In this document: positions 43,501-48,419 of the stretch, in pieces
How the letters are laid out: every line of letters starts with the position of its first letter
Position numbering within the stretch: the stretch's first letter is position 1
Origin: Heterobilharzia americana
Lineage: Eukaryota > Platyhelminthes > Trematoda > Strigeidida > Schistosomatidae
Assembly: GCA_944470555.2 (NCBI GenBank)
Contig: OX104132.1
Span: 17,369,755-17,433,754 of the forward strand
Direction of reading: 5' to 3'
DNA: 64,000 nt
The notes under the pieces: generated by a model
The model's database searches: none
Seen by the model: only the letters and a program-made list of their open reading frames with translations
Told to the model about the DNA's origin: nothing
Translations under genes and position numbers: made by a program

Positions 43501-46500
43501 ATGATAATAATGCCAATGATAACAGTCACGATAACTGTTCCCTTCGTTTCACGTTATTTCTAACAACCATAGCAGAACAGAAACACGTATGCATGCACAC
43601 ACATACACACACACACACGTATATGCATGAAATCAACATTTACTCTTAGGGACTACACGAATTGCAAGTATAAATCACCTGTCTTCAAGAATACTGCACA
43701 TTTTTTGTTGTGTTTTGCTGCATTTCATTTTGTTGAAACTGAAACAAGTATACACTTCATTTAGCAGGTGAATACATTACAGTTCAGTGAACGTAGTCAT
43801 CATCGTCATCAACTGTATAGCATAGAAAACATTCTGACTACTAAGACTGACTAAGAGAAAACAATATAAAATCTAGTGTAATACAGTATAGTCTGAAGTA
43901 ATTCTATTTGAAAATATTCGATACGAAATTTGACCAGTTAAATAAACCACTTTATAAAAAGAAAAACAAAAGAAGACTGATATAAGTGATAGATAGTTGC
44001 TAGCAGTTGAATCCAACTGGATGTGAATTTCGTATTATTTAGGACTCGTCAGCTGGATGTACCTCCCTCCCAATAACTGAGGTTGGTCCCGCTAAAACTC
44101 AAACGCCGAACCGATCGCTGCAAACACCCAAGAGTTCTCCACTAGGTCACCACGTCACGATAACCACTTCTTGTGCAACGGATACAGTTTATTTGATATT
44201 GTTACTTACATTATCCCATTGTTGACTGGATGGGACTGATTGGTCTCTGAGTTCGTATGTGGATGCCTCGAAATTGCTTGTCGTTTCAATTATATGTTAA
44301 TGATAGAAAATGGCTACCAGCAGAATCCAGGACACTTTTCTTTCTTCAGTAAAGCATTTTTATCATTTTAGGAAAGCTCAAGTCCTTTCGGGGATTGGAA
44401 ATAGTTTTGTCAATGATTTCATCAGATCTCCAAAGAAAATTTGTAAGGAACATTCAAACCCTCCCAAATAAACCGTTCTCATATACCCAGTGGAATACTT
44501 TTCAACAACAGTAGATATTGTGATCTGTCTTCTAAAGTTAGCTTCTCAGATGTATATTAAACAGTGTAGCGTAATTTTGGCGTTTGATTTTCAGGTCCTA
44601 AATAGCTCGATGACGTAGACTTGAATCACTGAGGAGCTACCAGTTTCCTGAATAGTTGTAGATAGGCCACGCTAATAAGCGTCATCAAGCACAAAAGTCA
44701 GATTAGGTTAACCTTCCCGATGATTCACTCTCAACATGTGCCACCATAATGTTATGCCTCTTCTTTTAGTGGTAACACTAAAGACTTGTCTGTTGAATTT
44801 TAGAGTGATGAATCTGTGTTTTTAGCTTAGTAGCCTTAGATTTAGACCATCCCTCCTTCAAATTCGAACTTTTTCCACTTGCTTCAATATAAATATAAAT
44901 TCTATGTTCAATTATATTGTTGTCATCAACCTGATATTTCATCAGCAGAAAATTCAATGTAAGTGAACAGCAATCCATCTTATTCCATCAATGAGTAAAT
45001 GGGTATGACGCAACTATTTGAGCAAACAAAGCGACCAATGGATATAACAATAACTTTAATTCTCCCAAGTAAAATATTATGCCGCATCATCCTGGAGAGA
45101 CTAAAGGCTGCTCTAGATTCAAAGCTACTACCGGAACAGGCTCGCTGGCTTCAGGAGGTACAAATCATGTGCGGACCAAATTGCAAACCTAGACAATACC
45201 CATCATCATAGGACAGAGCATGCAATGGCAATCAACCCAACTCTACCTCAACTTCACTGACTTTGAAAAAACCTTCGACAGCGTCGACCAACAAGTAATT
45301 TGATATCTGCTTCAACACTATGGAATACCAAAAACCTTTATCAACCTCATTCAACAACTATATGAAGATGCCACATGTCAAGTAATTCACAATGGAAAGC
45401 TCAGTGACGCGTTTGAAGTGAAGAGGGGAGTAGAACAAGGCTGCCTACTATCACCCATGATATTCCTGACTGTGGTCGACTGGATCATGCAACAGGCCAT
45501 GAGAAGTAAGAAGAGGGGGATAGGCTGGACAGATGAAAGGACCACAGAAAAAGATTTGGATTTCACCGATGACTTATGTCTAATGTCACCCAAAACTTGA
45601 AGATCTATAGGCAAAAACTAACAAGTTGATAGAAGGGGCAGTGCATCGAAGACGGGACTTCAAGTGAATATAAAGAAGACAGAGGTGATGATGATACCCA
45701 ACGAACAACAGCATCTACAACAAGCACCAATCACCATCACCAATGGGAGAAACTTAGAGGAAGTAGCCTCTTCCACCCAGCTTCCTGGGAAGGTAGCATC
45801 ATTTCAACTATAGATGGCACAGGCATAGACGAGGACGTCAAAGTCAGCCAGGATCGGAAAGACAGCAACACAGGCGTTCATTAACCTGAAACCAGTGTGG
45901 AGATCTTCTGCACTCCACTCAGCATAATGCGTGAACAACATCCGGATTTTCAACACTAATTCAGTCAAGTCAGTGCTTCTATATGGTTCAGAAACTTGAC
46001 GCGCCACGAAAAGCATTGCCAACAAATTACAGATATTCATCAACAACTGCCTACACTGGCTCGTTACTGAAGCTCAGATCGGAAGGCGAGAATAAGAAGA
46101 ATAAGCAACAAGGAACTTTGACCTGACAAGGAACCAACGAAGCAAGGAGCTGTCGCTCAACAAATATGCACTGGAAGGAAGTGGAAGTGTAGATGGGTTG
46201 GATTGGACATACACTGAGGAGACCGTTTGGGGACGCGTGCCAGGCCCTTGAGTGGAACCCAGATGGGAAACGGCGAGTTGGGCTTCTGAGGTTGGGAGAT
46301 GGTGTGAGGAAGAAATGAGAGCTTCTGGGCAGTCGTGAAGCCAGGTTGAAAGATTGCAGAGAAGAGAGTGGAATGGAGACGTGCTACTGGAGCCGTATGT
46401 TCCACTAGGAACCCAAGGGACAAAAATTAATGTAATAATAATAATAATAATAATAAGTAACAAATGGCATGGATATAAATAAATTTTAAATTAAGAATTG

Positions 46501-47285
46501 AAACCTGGCATATACAAAACGTATGACAAATATCAAACCATCTCGTAGGCATCTCTACCATACACGGGTTAGTGACACGCAAACACTGGAAACCTCATTA
46601 GTATTCAGTGCTAGATAAGTTACAGATAGAAGTAAGGAGAATCATATTAAGTAAATGATAATTTGTAGAGGGATTCATTCAGAAAGGTTATATATTTGCT
46701 TCTAGTGAATAATGATGTTGTAAAATGTCTCTACGAACTCAATAGAATCTCAACTTCTGATCATAGGATTCAACTACATTAGCTGTTAAGATATTTCTGA
46801 ATGAAACAAATGATCAAACATGCTTCAAATTAACTTACTACCAACGATCTTCTGCTGCCGAACAGTATCGACTAATAACTGACTGTGGGACTTTATACTA
46901 TTCATGATCTCTATTTCAAACCTTTTTAAACTCTTATTTTTATATCTCTTCAATAATCTTTCTCTATATGTTTATCATACTTTCTAGAAGTCGAATACTC
47001 AAGGAACGAGCAAAACGTGTAGCTGAAGAACGTTCTGGTATCACTACAGATGATGATGCAATGAGTGAATTAAAAACTGGTCGTTATTGGAATCGTTCAG
47101 AGCGTAAAAAACAATTAGAAAAAGCTAAAGCTGATAGAAAACGTAAACAAATGTCAACATTACTACGTCAATCTTCACAAGATCGTGGTACAGATATGAA
47201 ATCTTCACATAAAAATTCACCTATACTAAATACAAATGTTAACAATAATAGTACAACGAAATTAGTTACTATGACAACTGTGTAA
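367..47285 (+). CDS. PDZRN3: PDZRN3/4-like E3 ubiquitin ligase, C-terminal part (5 joined exons, 5' end outside window)
   Basis: Join 367-1264, 12012-13055, 15161-15426, 33020-33576 and 46988-47285. All introns are GT-AG and all phases agree, giving 3,063 nt (1,020 residues plus TAA). The family is recognised from residues about 902-976, which run across the last splice: [13 protein letters not shown], then a [14 protein letters not shown] junction, [14 protein letters not shown] and GRYW. This is the hallmark C-terminal block of PDZRN3/PDZRN4 (LNX3/LNX4). Vertebrate members have an N-terminal RING, a TRAF-type zinc finger and two PDZ domains, and act as membrane-associated or cytoplasmic ubiquitin ligases. 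None of these domains is in the window, so their exons must lie upstream. The visible 1,020 residues are about as long as a whole vertebrate protein, mainly through Q/N/H/S-rich insertions. PDZRN3 versus PDZRN4 cannot be decided here. Confidence 0.85.
1735..2050 (+). mobile_element. Group A tRNA-related SINE with decayed hammerhead
   Basis: An A-box-like TAGCTCAGTAGTG and a B-box-like GGTTCAATCCC are followed by a hammerhead-like segment at about 1930-1980. The ACTAGGACGAAACAGCTGTC half is exact, but the invariant G8 position is A (CTGAGAA). The 3' end is the group's common ACCAACGTGAAATCAA tail. This is a single half, not an inverted pair. Confidence 0.8.
2051..2544. other. Intronic stretch without recognised features
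   Basis: AT-rich sequence with no credible exon and no copy of the window's repeat groups. Confidence 0.4.
2545..2975. repeat. Degenerate AACT/AAAT tetranucleotide array
   Basis: About 430 bases consist almost wholly of variants of a 4-base unit (AACT, AAAT, AACC, AATT), with sporadic substitutions that keep the 4-base register over long runs. It lies in the first intron, shortly upstream of an AT microsatellite. Confidence 0.85.
3237..3276. repeat. AT dinucleotide microsatellite
   Basis: About 20 uninterrupted AT units. Confidence 0.95.
3300..5030. other. Intronic stretch with group C-like remnants
   Basis: A group C terminal motif (GATACTGGGTGATGA) occurs near 3328. A B-box-like GGTTCGAATC near 3981, followed by a CCTTCAATTATCACCTAGTG remnant, suggests a second decayed copy. 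Otherwise I see AT-rich unassigned sequence and no credible exon. Confidence 0.4.
5033..5600. mobile_element. Group A inverted pair (minus half then plus half)
   Basis: 5033-5375 is a minus-oriented copy and about 5376-5600 a plus-oriented copy, so both 3' ends face outward. The outer ends are near-complementary (ACTGATATCAGTTGGAGGAAC versus GTTCCTCCAACTGGTGTCAG). Both hammerhead regions (about 5075-5135 and 5475-5530) have core substitutions. Confidence 0.8.
5755..5905 (+). mobile_element. Group B (Smα-like) SINE, strongly decayed
   Basis: A CCGATGAGTC ... AGGATGAAATG hammerhead-like core near 5841-5870 is preceded by a tRNA-like region with many substitutions. Confidence 0.5.
6268..7740 (-). 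mobile_element. RTE-like non-LTR retrotransposon (group D), 5'-truncated, antisense in intron
   Basis: Read on the minus strand this contains reverse-transcriptase segments including FTDDLCLMS (the FADD-type catalytic motif) near 7165-7195. A C-terminal region follows, recoverable as TNV/NTN..LLYGSETWR-type sequence, and then the 3' end. The reading frame has several breaks. It shares its C-terminal region with the other group D copies. The clade call is from general resemblance to endonuclease-RT elements of the RTE type. Confidence 0.7.
7011..7050. repeat. GTT/GGT trinucleotide run inside a group D element
   Basis: TTG repeats grade into GGT repeats within the RT region. Related copies have the same CAA-type run (GATATCCCAACAACAACAAC near 55115). 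Confidence 0.85.
7741..8190. other. Intronic stretch without recognised features
   Basis: Nothing beyond AT-rich unassigned sequence was seen. Confidence 0.35.
8192..8690. mobile_element. Group B (Smα-like) inverted pair
   Basis: A minus-oriented copy (8192-8500) is followed by a plus-oriented copy (8504-8690). The minus half carries a hammerhead with an intact core. The plus half is mutated (CTGGCGA and GTGGAAT instead of CTGACGA and GACGAAA). The minus half also carries the extra segment ACCGAATTGATC ... CTCGATATT that recurs near 27985, 44240, 57940 and 61670. Confidence 0.85.
8296..8356 (-). ncRNA. Hammerhead ribozyme, Smα type, intact core
   Basis: On the minus strand: CTGACGA at 8345-8339, stem II GTCCC/GGGAT with an AAAT loop, GAAA at 8324-8321, a very short palindromic stem III (ATGC/GCAT), then U16.1 and C17 at 8314-8313. 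Stem I starts TCCAG/CTGGA. The cleavage triplet is AUC rather than GUC, which is still allowed by the NUH rule. Because stem III has no loop of its own, activity would most likely need a dimer, as described for Smα. Activity is predicted, not shown. Confidence 0.85.
9141..9326 (-). mobile_element. Group C tRNA-related element with terminal inverted repeats
   Basis: The left end ATACTGGGTGATGATTGAAG is mirrored at the right end by CTTTAATCATCACCCAGTGT. The interior, on the minus strand, has a tRNA-like region (GCTCGGTTGGTAGAGCACG) and a B-box-like GTTTCGAATCC. Confidence 0.75.
9460..9640 (+). mobile_element. Group C tRNA-related element, plus orientation
   Basis: GTTGCTCAGTTGACAGAGC (A-box-like) and a degenerate B box lead to TTCACCTTCAATCATCACTC, the group's right end. 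With the copy at 9141 it forms an inverted pair separated by about 130 bases. Confidence 0.7.
9977..10006. repeat. Three tandem copies of GATGAATACT
   Basis: Exact 10-base unit, three copies. Confidence 0.9.
10100..10700 (-). mobile_element. Penelope-like element fragment (RT C-terminus and GIY-YIG endonuclease)
   Basis: On the minus strand, 10695-10563 reads [20 protein letters not shown], typical of the end of a Penelope-like RT. Downstream on the same strand, 10345-10230 reads [20 protein letters not shown] and then PPWLSG, fitting a GIY-YIG endonuclease. Stops interrupt the frame, so the copy is dead. The order RT then endonuclease is as expected for this class. Confidence 0.65.
10955..10989. 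repeat. AT dinucleotide microsatellite
   Basis: About 17 AT units. Confidence 0.95.
10990..11976. other. Intronic stretch before exon b
   Basis: AT-rich with one B-box-like GGTTCGAATC near 11642. Small open frames here have no recognisable motif. Confidence 0.4.
12012..13055 (+). CDS. PDZRN3: PDZRN3/4-like exon b (low-complexity exon)
   Basis: The open frame from 11990 is entered by splicing, because stops at 11963-11968 block upstream extension in this frame. Only an acceptor at 12011/12012, or at 12014/12015 three bases on, restores the phase left by the previous exon. The donor is GTAAGA at 13056, phase 1. The exon encodes residues 300-647: Ser/Asn-rich sequence, two GGGG motifs near 12430-12465, a run of six His near 12538-12560 and a Gln/His-rich end near 12950-13000. 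Such sequence is probably disordered. Codon use is AT-biased as in the neighbouring exons. No domain is recognised. Confidence 0.75.
13175..13255 (+). mobile_element. Group B (Smα-like) fragment: hammerhead region only
   Basis: GTTGATGAGCTC ... AGGACGAGACGCATGTCGTGG and the family's TATCCATC end are present. The tRNA-like part is missing. Confidence 0.7.
13256..13680. other. Intronic stretch without recognised features
   Basis: No exon or repeat group recognised. Confidence 0.35.
13686..13975. mobile_element. Group A variant, compact inverted pair
   Basis: Minus half at about 13686-13855 (starts CACCATGGACTGACATCAGT) and plus half at about 13856-13975 (CCATACTGGGACGAAACGACTGTC ending CGTCAGTTCGCGTTGAATAC). 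Both hammerheads are decayed. Confidence 0.7.
14286..14470 (+). mobile_element. Group B (Smα-like) SINE
   Basis: Starts GTGGCTATGGTGTCCTAGTG. The hammerhead region at 14392-14450 has an insertion (TTGACCAGTGAG) in the CUGANGA half but keeps CCCAAATAGGACGAAAT. Confidence 0.8.
14471..15130. other. Intronic stretch before exon c
   Basis: No exon and no assigned repeat. A pyrimidine-rich tract (CCCCATCCCCCTTCTTTATTT) precedes the acceptor at 15160. Confidence 0.35.
15161..15426 (+). CDS. PDZRN3: PDZRN3/4-like exon c
   Basis: The acceptor CCTATTACAG ends at 15160. The first two bases complete a Gly codon split at 13055, so the ATG at 15163 is an internal Met. The donor GTGAGT begins at 15427 and the exon ends in phase 0. 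It encodes residues 648-736, including a Tyr/Phe-rich stretch ([13 protein letters not shown]) and a basic stretch ([10 protein letters not shown]). No known domain is visible. The higher information content relative to exon b suggests a short linear motif region, which is inference. Confidence 0.72.
15538..15915 (-). mobile_element. Unclassified retroelement fragment, antisense
   Basis: A 123-codon open frame on the minus strand contains [18 protein letters not shown]. Its DNA shares GAACACAATACAACCAAGA and TCATCCACCTGAG-type sequence with the 3' region of the non-LTR element at about 41900, so it is more likely repeat than gene. A group B hammerhead scrap (CTGACGAGTCCCAAATAGGA, plus orientation) sits at its right edge near 15895. 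Confidence 0.45.
16275..16445 (+). mobile_element. Group I tRNA-related SINE
   Basis: A B-box-like GAGTTCGAACCCCGCC is followed by TATCATTAACTCCCAGACAA and TAGACGCTGTTCATT. The same layout recurs near 42585 and 56990. Confidence 0.55.
16446..17640. other. Intronic stretch without recognised features
   Basis: AT-rich; no supported gene. Confidence 0.35.
17641..18340. other. Unassigned, less AT-rich intronic block
   Basis: A 98-codon open frame at 17922-18218 on the plus strand has no recognisable domain. The block could be decayed mobile DNA but matches none of the groups seen elsewhere in the window. Confidence 0.3.
18726..19445. mobile_element. Group A inverted pair, near full length (about 720 bp)
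   Basis: Minus half 18726-19075 and plus half about 19096-19445 are joined by a short centre (about 19076-19095). The whole can be folded into one long hairpin. Each half has a tRNA-like region and a hammerhead region. The cores carry substitutions (CTAAGGA on the minus half, TCTAAGA on the plus half). This is the clearest example of the palindromic architecture. Confidence 0.85.
19446..20860. other. Intronic stretch without recognised features
   Basis: AT-rich; includes four ATTC units near 20665-20685. No exon recognised. Confidence 0.35.
20864..21300. mobile_element. Group C tRNA-related inverted pair
   Basis: The left end is GATACTGGGTGATAATCGAA and the right end CCCTCATTGATTACTCACTATC. 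A minus-oriented half (to about 21040) faces a plus-oriented half with GAGTTGGTAGATCATC and GGTTCGAAT. Confidence 0.7.
21370..22460 (+). mobile_element. Non-LTR retrotransposon C-terminal RT remnant (group E)
   Basis: The translation in broken frames includes [13 protein letters not shown], a hallmark of the post-RT region of many non-LTR elements, and fragments resembling the C-terminal FDHR..LR and NAEV region. Several stops and frameshifts are present. The 3' untranslated-like part runs to about 22460. Confidence 0.65.
22760..23490 (+). mobile_element. CR1-like non-LTR retrotransposon RT remnant (group G)
   Basis: [21 protein letters not shown] at about 22861-22925 is an RT motif, followed by QYAGNLAVS where YADD is expected, so the catalytic Asp pair is lost. 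Later fragments (NYLGLSF near 23161, then a C-terminal stretch to 23483) complete the order. The element is 5'-truncated and broken by stops. Confidence 0.65.
23764..24115. mobile_element. Group A element with inverted termini, mostly minus orientation
   Basis: A minus-oriented copy ends, after an internal deletion, in a short plus-oriented terminus (GTCAGTCCATGGTGAATACC), so both ends are inverted copies of each other. The hammerhead region near 23850-23905 has GTAAC in place of GAAAC. Confidence 0.8.
24225..25560 (-). mobile_element. RTE-like LINE (group D), antisense, with internal duplication
   Basis: An ATT-rich tail at 24225-24240 marks the 3' end on the minus strand. The C-terminal and RT regions follow upstream. 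The RT segment is present twice: about 24939-25105, and again at about 25116-25280 in a divergent version. The first copy reads SYDDLCLMS and the second FTDDLCLMS. Confidence 0.75.
25577..25603. repeat. TTA trinucleotide microsatellite
   Basis: About nine TTA units. Confidence 0.9.
25942..26425. mobile_element. Group A variant, inverted pair
   Basis: Minus half 25942-26220 and plus half about 26225-26425. The plus-half hammerhead region has CCATACTAGGACGAAACAGC and CTGTCCAGT but ACCGAAGA where CTGANGA is expected. Confidence 0.8.
26426..27970. other. Intronic stretch with one tRNA-like remnant
   Basis: A group C-like remnant (GTTGTTAGTCAGAAGATGCTAG, then TCAATGATTACTCC) lies near 27610-27710. 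A 106-codon minus-strand open frame at 27031-27351 has no recognisable motif. Confidence 0.35.
27975..28395. mobile_element. Group B (Smα-like) inverted pair
   Basis: A minus half (27975-28255) with an intact hammerhead is joined to a plus half (about 28257-28395) that has lost its 5' tRNA part and has a mutated core (TTGACGA, GACGAAG). Confidence 0.85.
28085..28141 (-). ncRNA. Hammerhead ribozyme, Smα type, intact core
   Basis: On the minus strand: CTGACGA at 28129-28123, stem II GTCC/GGAT with loop AAATG, GAAA at 28109-28106, stem III ATGC/GCAT, U16.1 and C17 at 28099-28098. The AUC cleavage triplet and the G·U closing stem II are the same variants as in the copy at 8.3 kb. Confidence 0.82.
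28396..29305. other. Intronic stretch with a small hairpin
   Basis: A perfect 8-bp inverted repeat (AAAGCAGC at 28984, GCTGCTTT at 29001) with a 9-base loop. No gene recognised. Confidence 0.35.
29306..29565. mobile_element. Group B (Smα-like) decayed inverted pair
   Basis: Minus tRNA-like part at 29306-29390 (CTTCAAACCCTAAGGCGCTA) and plus hammerhead part near 29500-29560 (GCCAAATAGGACGAGACAC). Confidence 0.6.
29566..31240. other. Intronic stretch, AT-rich
   Basis: Contains a 23-base near-perfect palindrome at 30457-30479. No gene recognised. Confidence 0.35.
31245..31287. repeat. AT microsatellite, left flank of a group A SINE
   Basis: About 21 AT units ending directly at the SINE. Confidence 0.95.
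31288..31503 (+). mobile_element. Group A tRNA-related SINE with intact hammerhead
   Basis: A-box TAGCTCAATGGTA at about 31323-31335, B-box GGTTCGATCCC at 31366-31376, a complete hammerhead at 31394-31449, and the 3' end TGAATAACAACTTGAAAT. AT microsatellites abut both sides. It is the best-preserved group A copy in the window. Confidence 0.88.
31394..31449 (+). ncRNA. Hammerhead ribozyme in group A SINE, all core bases intact
   Basis: Stem I GCACTG (31400-31405) pairs perfectly with CAGTGC (31440-31445), with GGG/CCC beyond an internal loop. The core is CTGAGGA at 31406-31412. Stem II is GTCC (31413-31416) with GGAC (31424-31427) and a 7-base loop. GAAA is at 31428-31431. Stem III is the palindrome ACAG/CTGT, and cleavage would follow GTC at 31437-31439. 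Every nucleotide required by the hammerhead consensus is present. The loop-less stem III suggests dimeric action, as in Smα. Confidence 0.87.
31504..31537. repeat. AT microsatellite, right flank of a group A SINE
   Basis: About 17 AT units directly following the SINE 3' end. Confidence 0.95.
31538..32510. other. Intronic stretch without recognised features
   Basis: No exon or repeat group recognised. Confidence 0.35.
32512..32945. mobile_element. Group A element with inverted termini, immediately before exon d
   Basis: Mostly a minus-oriented copy, closed by a short plus-oriented end (CAACTTATGTCAGTCCATGA and GAATACCAAC). The hammerhead near 32600-32652 has CTAAGGA (one core change). It ends only about 75 bases upstream of the exon at 33020. 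Confidence 0.82.
33020..33576 (+). CDS. PDZRN3: PDZRN3/4-like exon d (start of the conserved C-terminal block)
   Basis: The acceptor is CTTACTTTAG ending at 33019 and the exon enters in phase 0. The donor is GTGAGT at 33577, leaving two bases of an Arg codon. It encodes residues 737-921 plus most of 922. The start ([21 protein letters not shown]) contains a DIYETPYA segment that is a possible tyrosine-phosphorylation site. The end, [20 protein letters not shown], is the first half of the PDZRN-family signature, continued in the exon at 46988 more than 13 kb downstream. The codon split and the amino-acid continuity across that splice are the strongest evidence for the gene model. Confidence 0.9.
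33735..34240. mobile_element. Group B (Smα-like) inverted pair
   Basis: Minus half about 33735-34015 and plus half about 34078-34240. Both hammerheads are decayed: an insertion in the minus core, and CTGTTAGG with ACGAGAT in the plus core. Confidence 0.78.
34245..35630. other. Intronic stretch without recognised features
   Basis: AT-rich; no exon recognised. Confidence 0.35.
35638..35945. mobile_element. Group B (Smα-like) inverted pair
   Basis: Minus half about 35638-35797 and plus half 35798-35945. The plus core is CTGATAA with GACAAAA, so it is inactive by consensus. Confidence 0.8.
36280..36900 (-). mobile_element. RTE-like LINE (group D) 3' fragment, antisense
   Basis: An ATT tail at about 36281-36295 is followed, on the minus strand, by the C-terminal region shared with the copies at 6.3, 46.4 and 55.8 kb. 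Truncated before the RT catalytic motif. Confidence 0.75.
36905..38990. other. Intronic stretch without recognised features
   Basis: AT-rich, low repeat content. The candidate micro-exon near 37917-37945 does not fit the gene's frame. Confidence 0.4.
38996..39163. repeat. Inverted repeat, 32-base arms
   Basis: Arms 38996-39027 and 39132-39163 are complementary with about three mismatches. The core is ATCACAAGGTGTGA versus TCACACCTTGTGAT. The spacer is about 104 bases. It does not match the other repeat groups. Confidence 0.75.
39170..39685. other. Intronic stretch without recognised features
   Basis: No exon or assigned repeat. Confidence 0.35.
39690..40205. mobile_element. Group C tRNA-related copies (plus fragment then minus copy)
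   Basis: A plus tRNA-like fragment at 39690-39800 (CACGCGTTCAAATCCTGC) is followed by a minus copy at 39895-40205. The minus copy shares the GTGCTCTTGA-less long arm with the copy at 42.85 kb: GCTATCGCTTGACTGTATTC matches its complement there. Confidence 0.7.
40455..40640 (-). mobile_element. Group A element, strongly decayed
   Basis: The order of segments matches group A (GAGTAACCATTGAAAACTAG, TTTCGTCCTACTTTG, GCACCGTTGAAG) with many substitutions. Confidence 0.5.
41045..42242 (+). mobile_element. Non-LTR retrotransposon (group F), RT to 3' end, ending in GGAT repeats
   Basis: [20 protein letters not shown] at about 41096-41155 is the RT core before the catalytic box. [11 protein letters not shown] lies near 41440, [12 protein letters not shown] sequence near 41355, and a LYGCET-like region near 41600. 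The frame is broken several times. The 3' end carries a GATG/GGAT tetranucleotide tail at 42221-42240. Confidence 0.72.
42580..42730 (+). mobile_element. Group I tRNA-related SINE
   Basis: AAGTCACGCGTTCTAACCCC resembles a B box. It is followed by GGGCAGCTAGGTAGCATCAC and the AATAGACG segment shared with the copies at 16.3 and 57.0 kb. Confidence 0.5.
42845..43140 (+). mobile_element. Group C tRNA-related SINE, long form
   Basis: The long 5' arm (CAGTTAGATTTCGACTAGAA and onward) is followed by a tRNA-like region with GGCTTGGTTGGTCGAATATC, a B-box-like CTGGTTTGAATGC, and the right end TTTCACCTTCAA. It is the inverted counterpart of the copy near 40.0 kb. Confidence 0.75.
43141..43990. other. 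Intronic stretch with a short CA run
   Basis: Purine-rich AAAGAGAAAG stretches and a CACACA run near 43600. No exon recognised. Confidence 0.35.
43995..44335 (-). mobile_element. Group B (Smα-like) SINE
   Basis: A full-length-like minus copy including the ACTGATTGGTCTCTG and GATGCCTCGAAATTG segment. The hammerhead near 44015-44070 keeps CTGACGA and GAAA, but stem II (GTCC versus ATAC) is weakened. Confidence 0.78.
44336..45035. other. Intronic stretch without recognised features
   Basis: No exon or assigned repeat. Confidence 0.35.
45040..46457 (+). mobile_element. RTE-like LINE (group D), longest sense copy
   Basis: [20 protein letters not shown] (45099 onward) and [13 protein letters not shown] (45259 onward) are fingers and palm segments. 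[21 protein letters not shown] at about 45421-45483 and [13 protein letters not shown] at about 45556-45594 complete the RT. The post-RT region and GRN.EEVAS follow. The tail is a TAA/AAT run at 46433-46455. Several stops and frameshifts make it inactive. Missing 5' part: endonuclease and early RT. Confidence 0.78.
46458..46987. other. Intronic stretch before the terminal exon
   Basis: AT-rich; a pyrimidine-rich stretch (CTTCAATAATCTTTCTCTAT) precedes the acceptor. Confidence 0.4.
46988..47285 (+). CDS. PDZRN3: PDZRN3/4-like terminal exon with stop
   Basis: The acceptor is ATACTTTCTAG ending at 46987. The first A completes an Arg codon. The exon encodes residues 922-1020, beginning [17 protein letters not shown] and including the acidic TTDDDA motif, GRYW and a Lys/Arg-rich helix ([15 protein letters not shown]). 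All are characteristic of PDZRN3/4 C-termini. The final residues MTTV fit a class I PDZ-binding ligand (Thr at -2, Val at 0). TAA is at 47283-47285. The upstream ATG at 46968 lies in the intron and is not used. Confidence 0.9.
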
Positions 47286-47845
47286 AAACAGTGGTTACAT
47301 TTGTATATTTTACACTTTAGAATTTAACTAAGTGTTTTTTTTTGGAAACAATACTTTCGTATGAAAGTTAAGCTATTTCTGGTTAACTTGTGATCAGTAA
47401 CAGATTCATGTATATTTGAGTACACAAAACGCATATACAAATAACACAAGATATGCAGATCATAGACTGTACTTGCCACCAATGAATGGTACCTGGTTTA
47501 CGAGTATATACGTATAAACAGATGATTATAACTTACAGATAGATTAAGGAAACATAAACATCTGATACCTTATTCATTATAATTCATTGTATATACATAA
47601 TCTATCTACTCTATGCAGATATACCCTAATGGATAGATGTTATAAAGAAAGTTAAATTCTTAAGAATTTCAGTCCCTTCTTTACCTATCTATTCATCATT
47701 ATACAAGTATATATTCATTTGATCAATATGTAACGTAAAAATAACCATTGATTGTTTTAAATTAACTCTGTCAGTAAAAAATTATGCATTTAACTTTGAC
47801 TGAGTTGATCACAGTATACATATTTATAATAAACAATAAAAATTT
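47286..47845 (+). promoter_or_regulatory. 3' UTR and poly(A) signals of the PDZRN-like gene
   Basis: AT-rich, repeat-free sequence follows the stop. Two overlapping-range AATAAA hexamers at 47828-47833 and 47835-47840 are the best polyadenylation signals. Retroelement-derived sequence starts about 40 bases later, which supports the transcript ending here. The exact cleavage site is inferred. Confidence 0.6.
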
Positions 47846-47879
47846 AATTGAAGTGTTTTCCTCTAGACAATCATGTAGA

Positions 47880-48300
47880 ATTAGTGATCAGAGATGCGTT
47901 TGAAAAGACTGCACTTGTTTGGACTATATAACTAGCTCCACAAAAACGTGTAAACTGAGCTGTGCATGAGAGTCAGAAGAATATGTACAAATGATACATT
48001 AGACGATGAGTTGGAATACCTTCGGAAAGTACTTCAGAATGTCTATTCTTCGAGGTTCAACGTGAAGCCAAAAAACAACGACAAGAACAATTTCTTACTG
48101 TTCGTAAGAAAACTTTACTAATGAATAACATATTCAGAGGAGAAAATTTAGCAGAAATACTGAAGAATGTGACACTGACAAAATCAAAGTAGAACCTCGT
48201 ACACAGATGCATCAGTTCAAGTTGCTACACTTCACAGCAGAACACAAAGAACAGATGGGTAGAGAAGCAATGGCATCAAAGATGAAGTAGCTAAGGTAAA
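47880..48300. mobile_element. Penelope-like fragments in inverted order
   Basis: 47885-47955 is an antisense scrap of the GIY-YIG region: its plus-strand sequence parallels that at 10290-10360. 47965-48090 reads in sense [20 protein letters not shown], the RT C-terminus. The following frame (VRKKTLL ... ENLAEILKNV) fits the linker before the endonuclease. Confidence 0.6.
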
Positions 48301-48419
48301 TAAACAATCTGAAGATAAAGGTTAATGTGAATACTCAAGCTTTGGAAGTTATAAACATGTGAATACATCTGCACCAGTACGAATGATTTTCAGTCATGTC
48401 AACAATAGTCCTCAATCAC

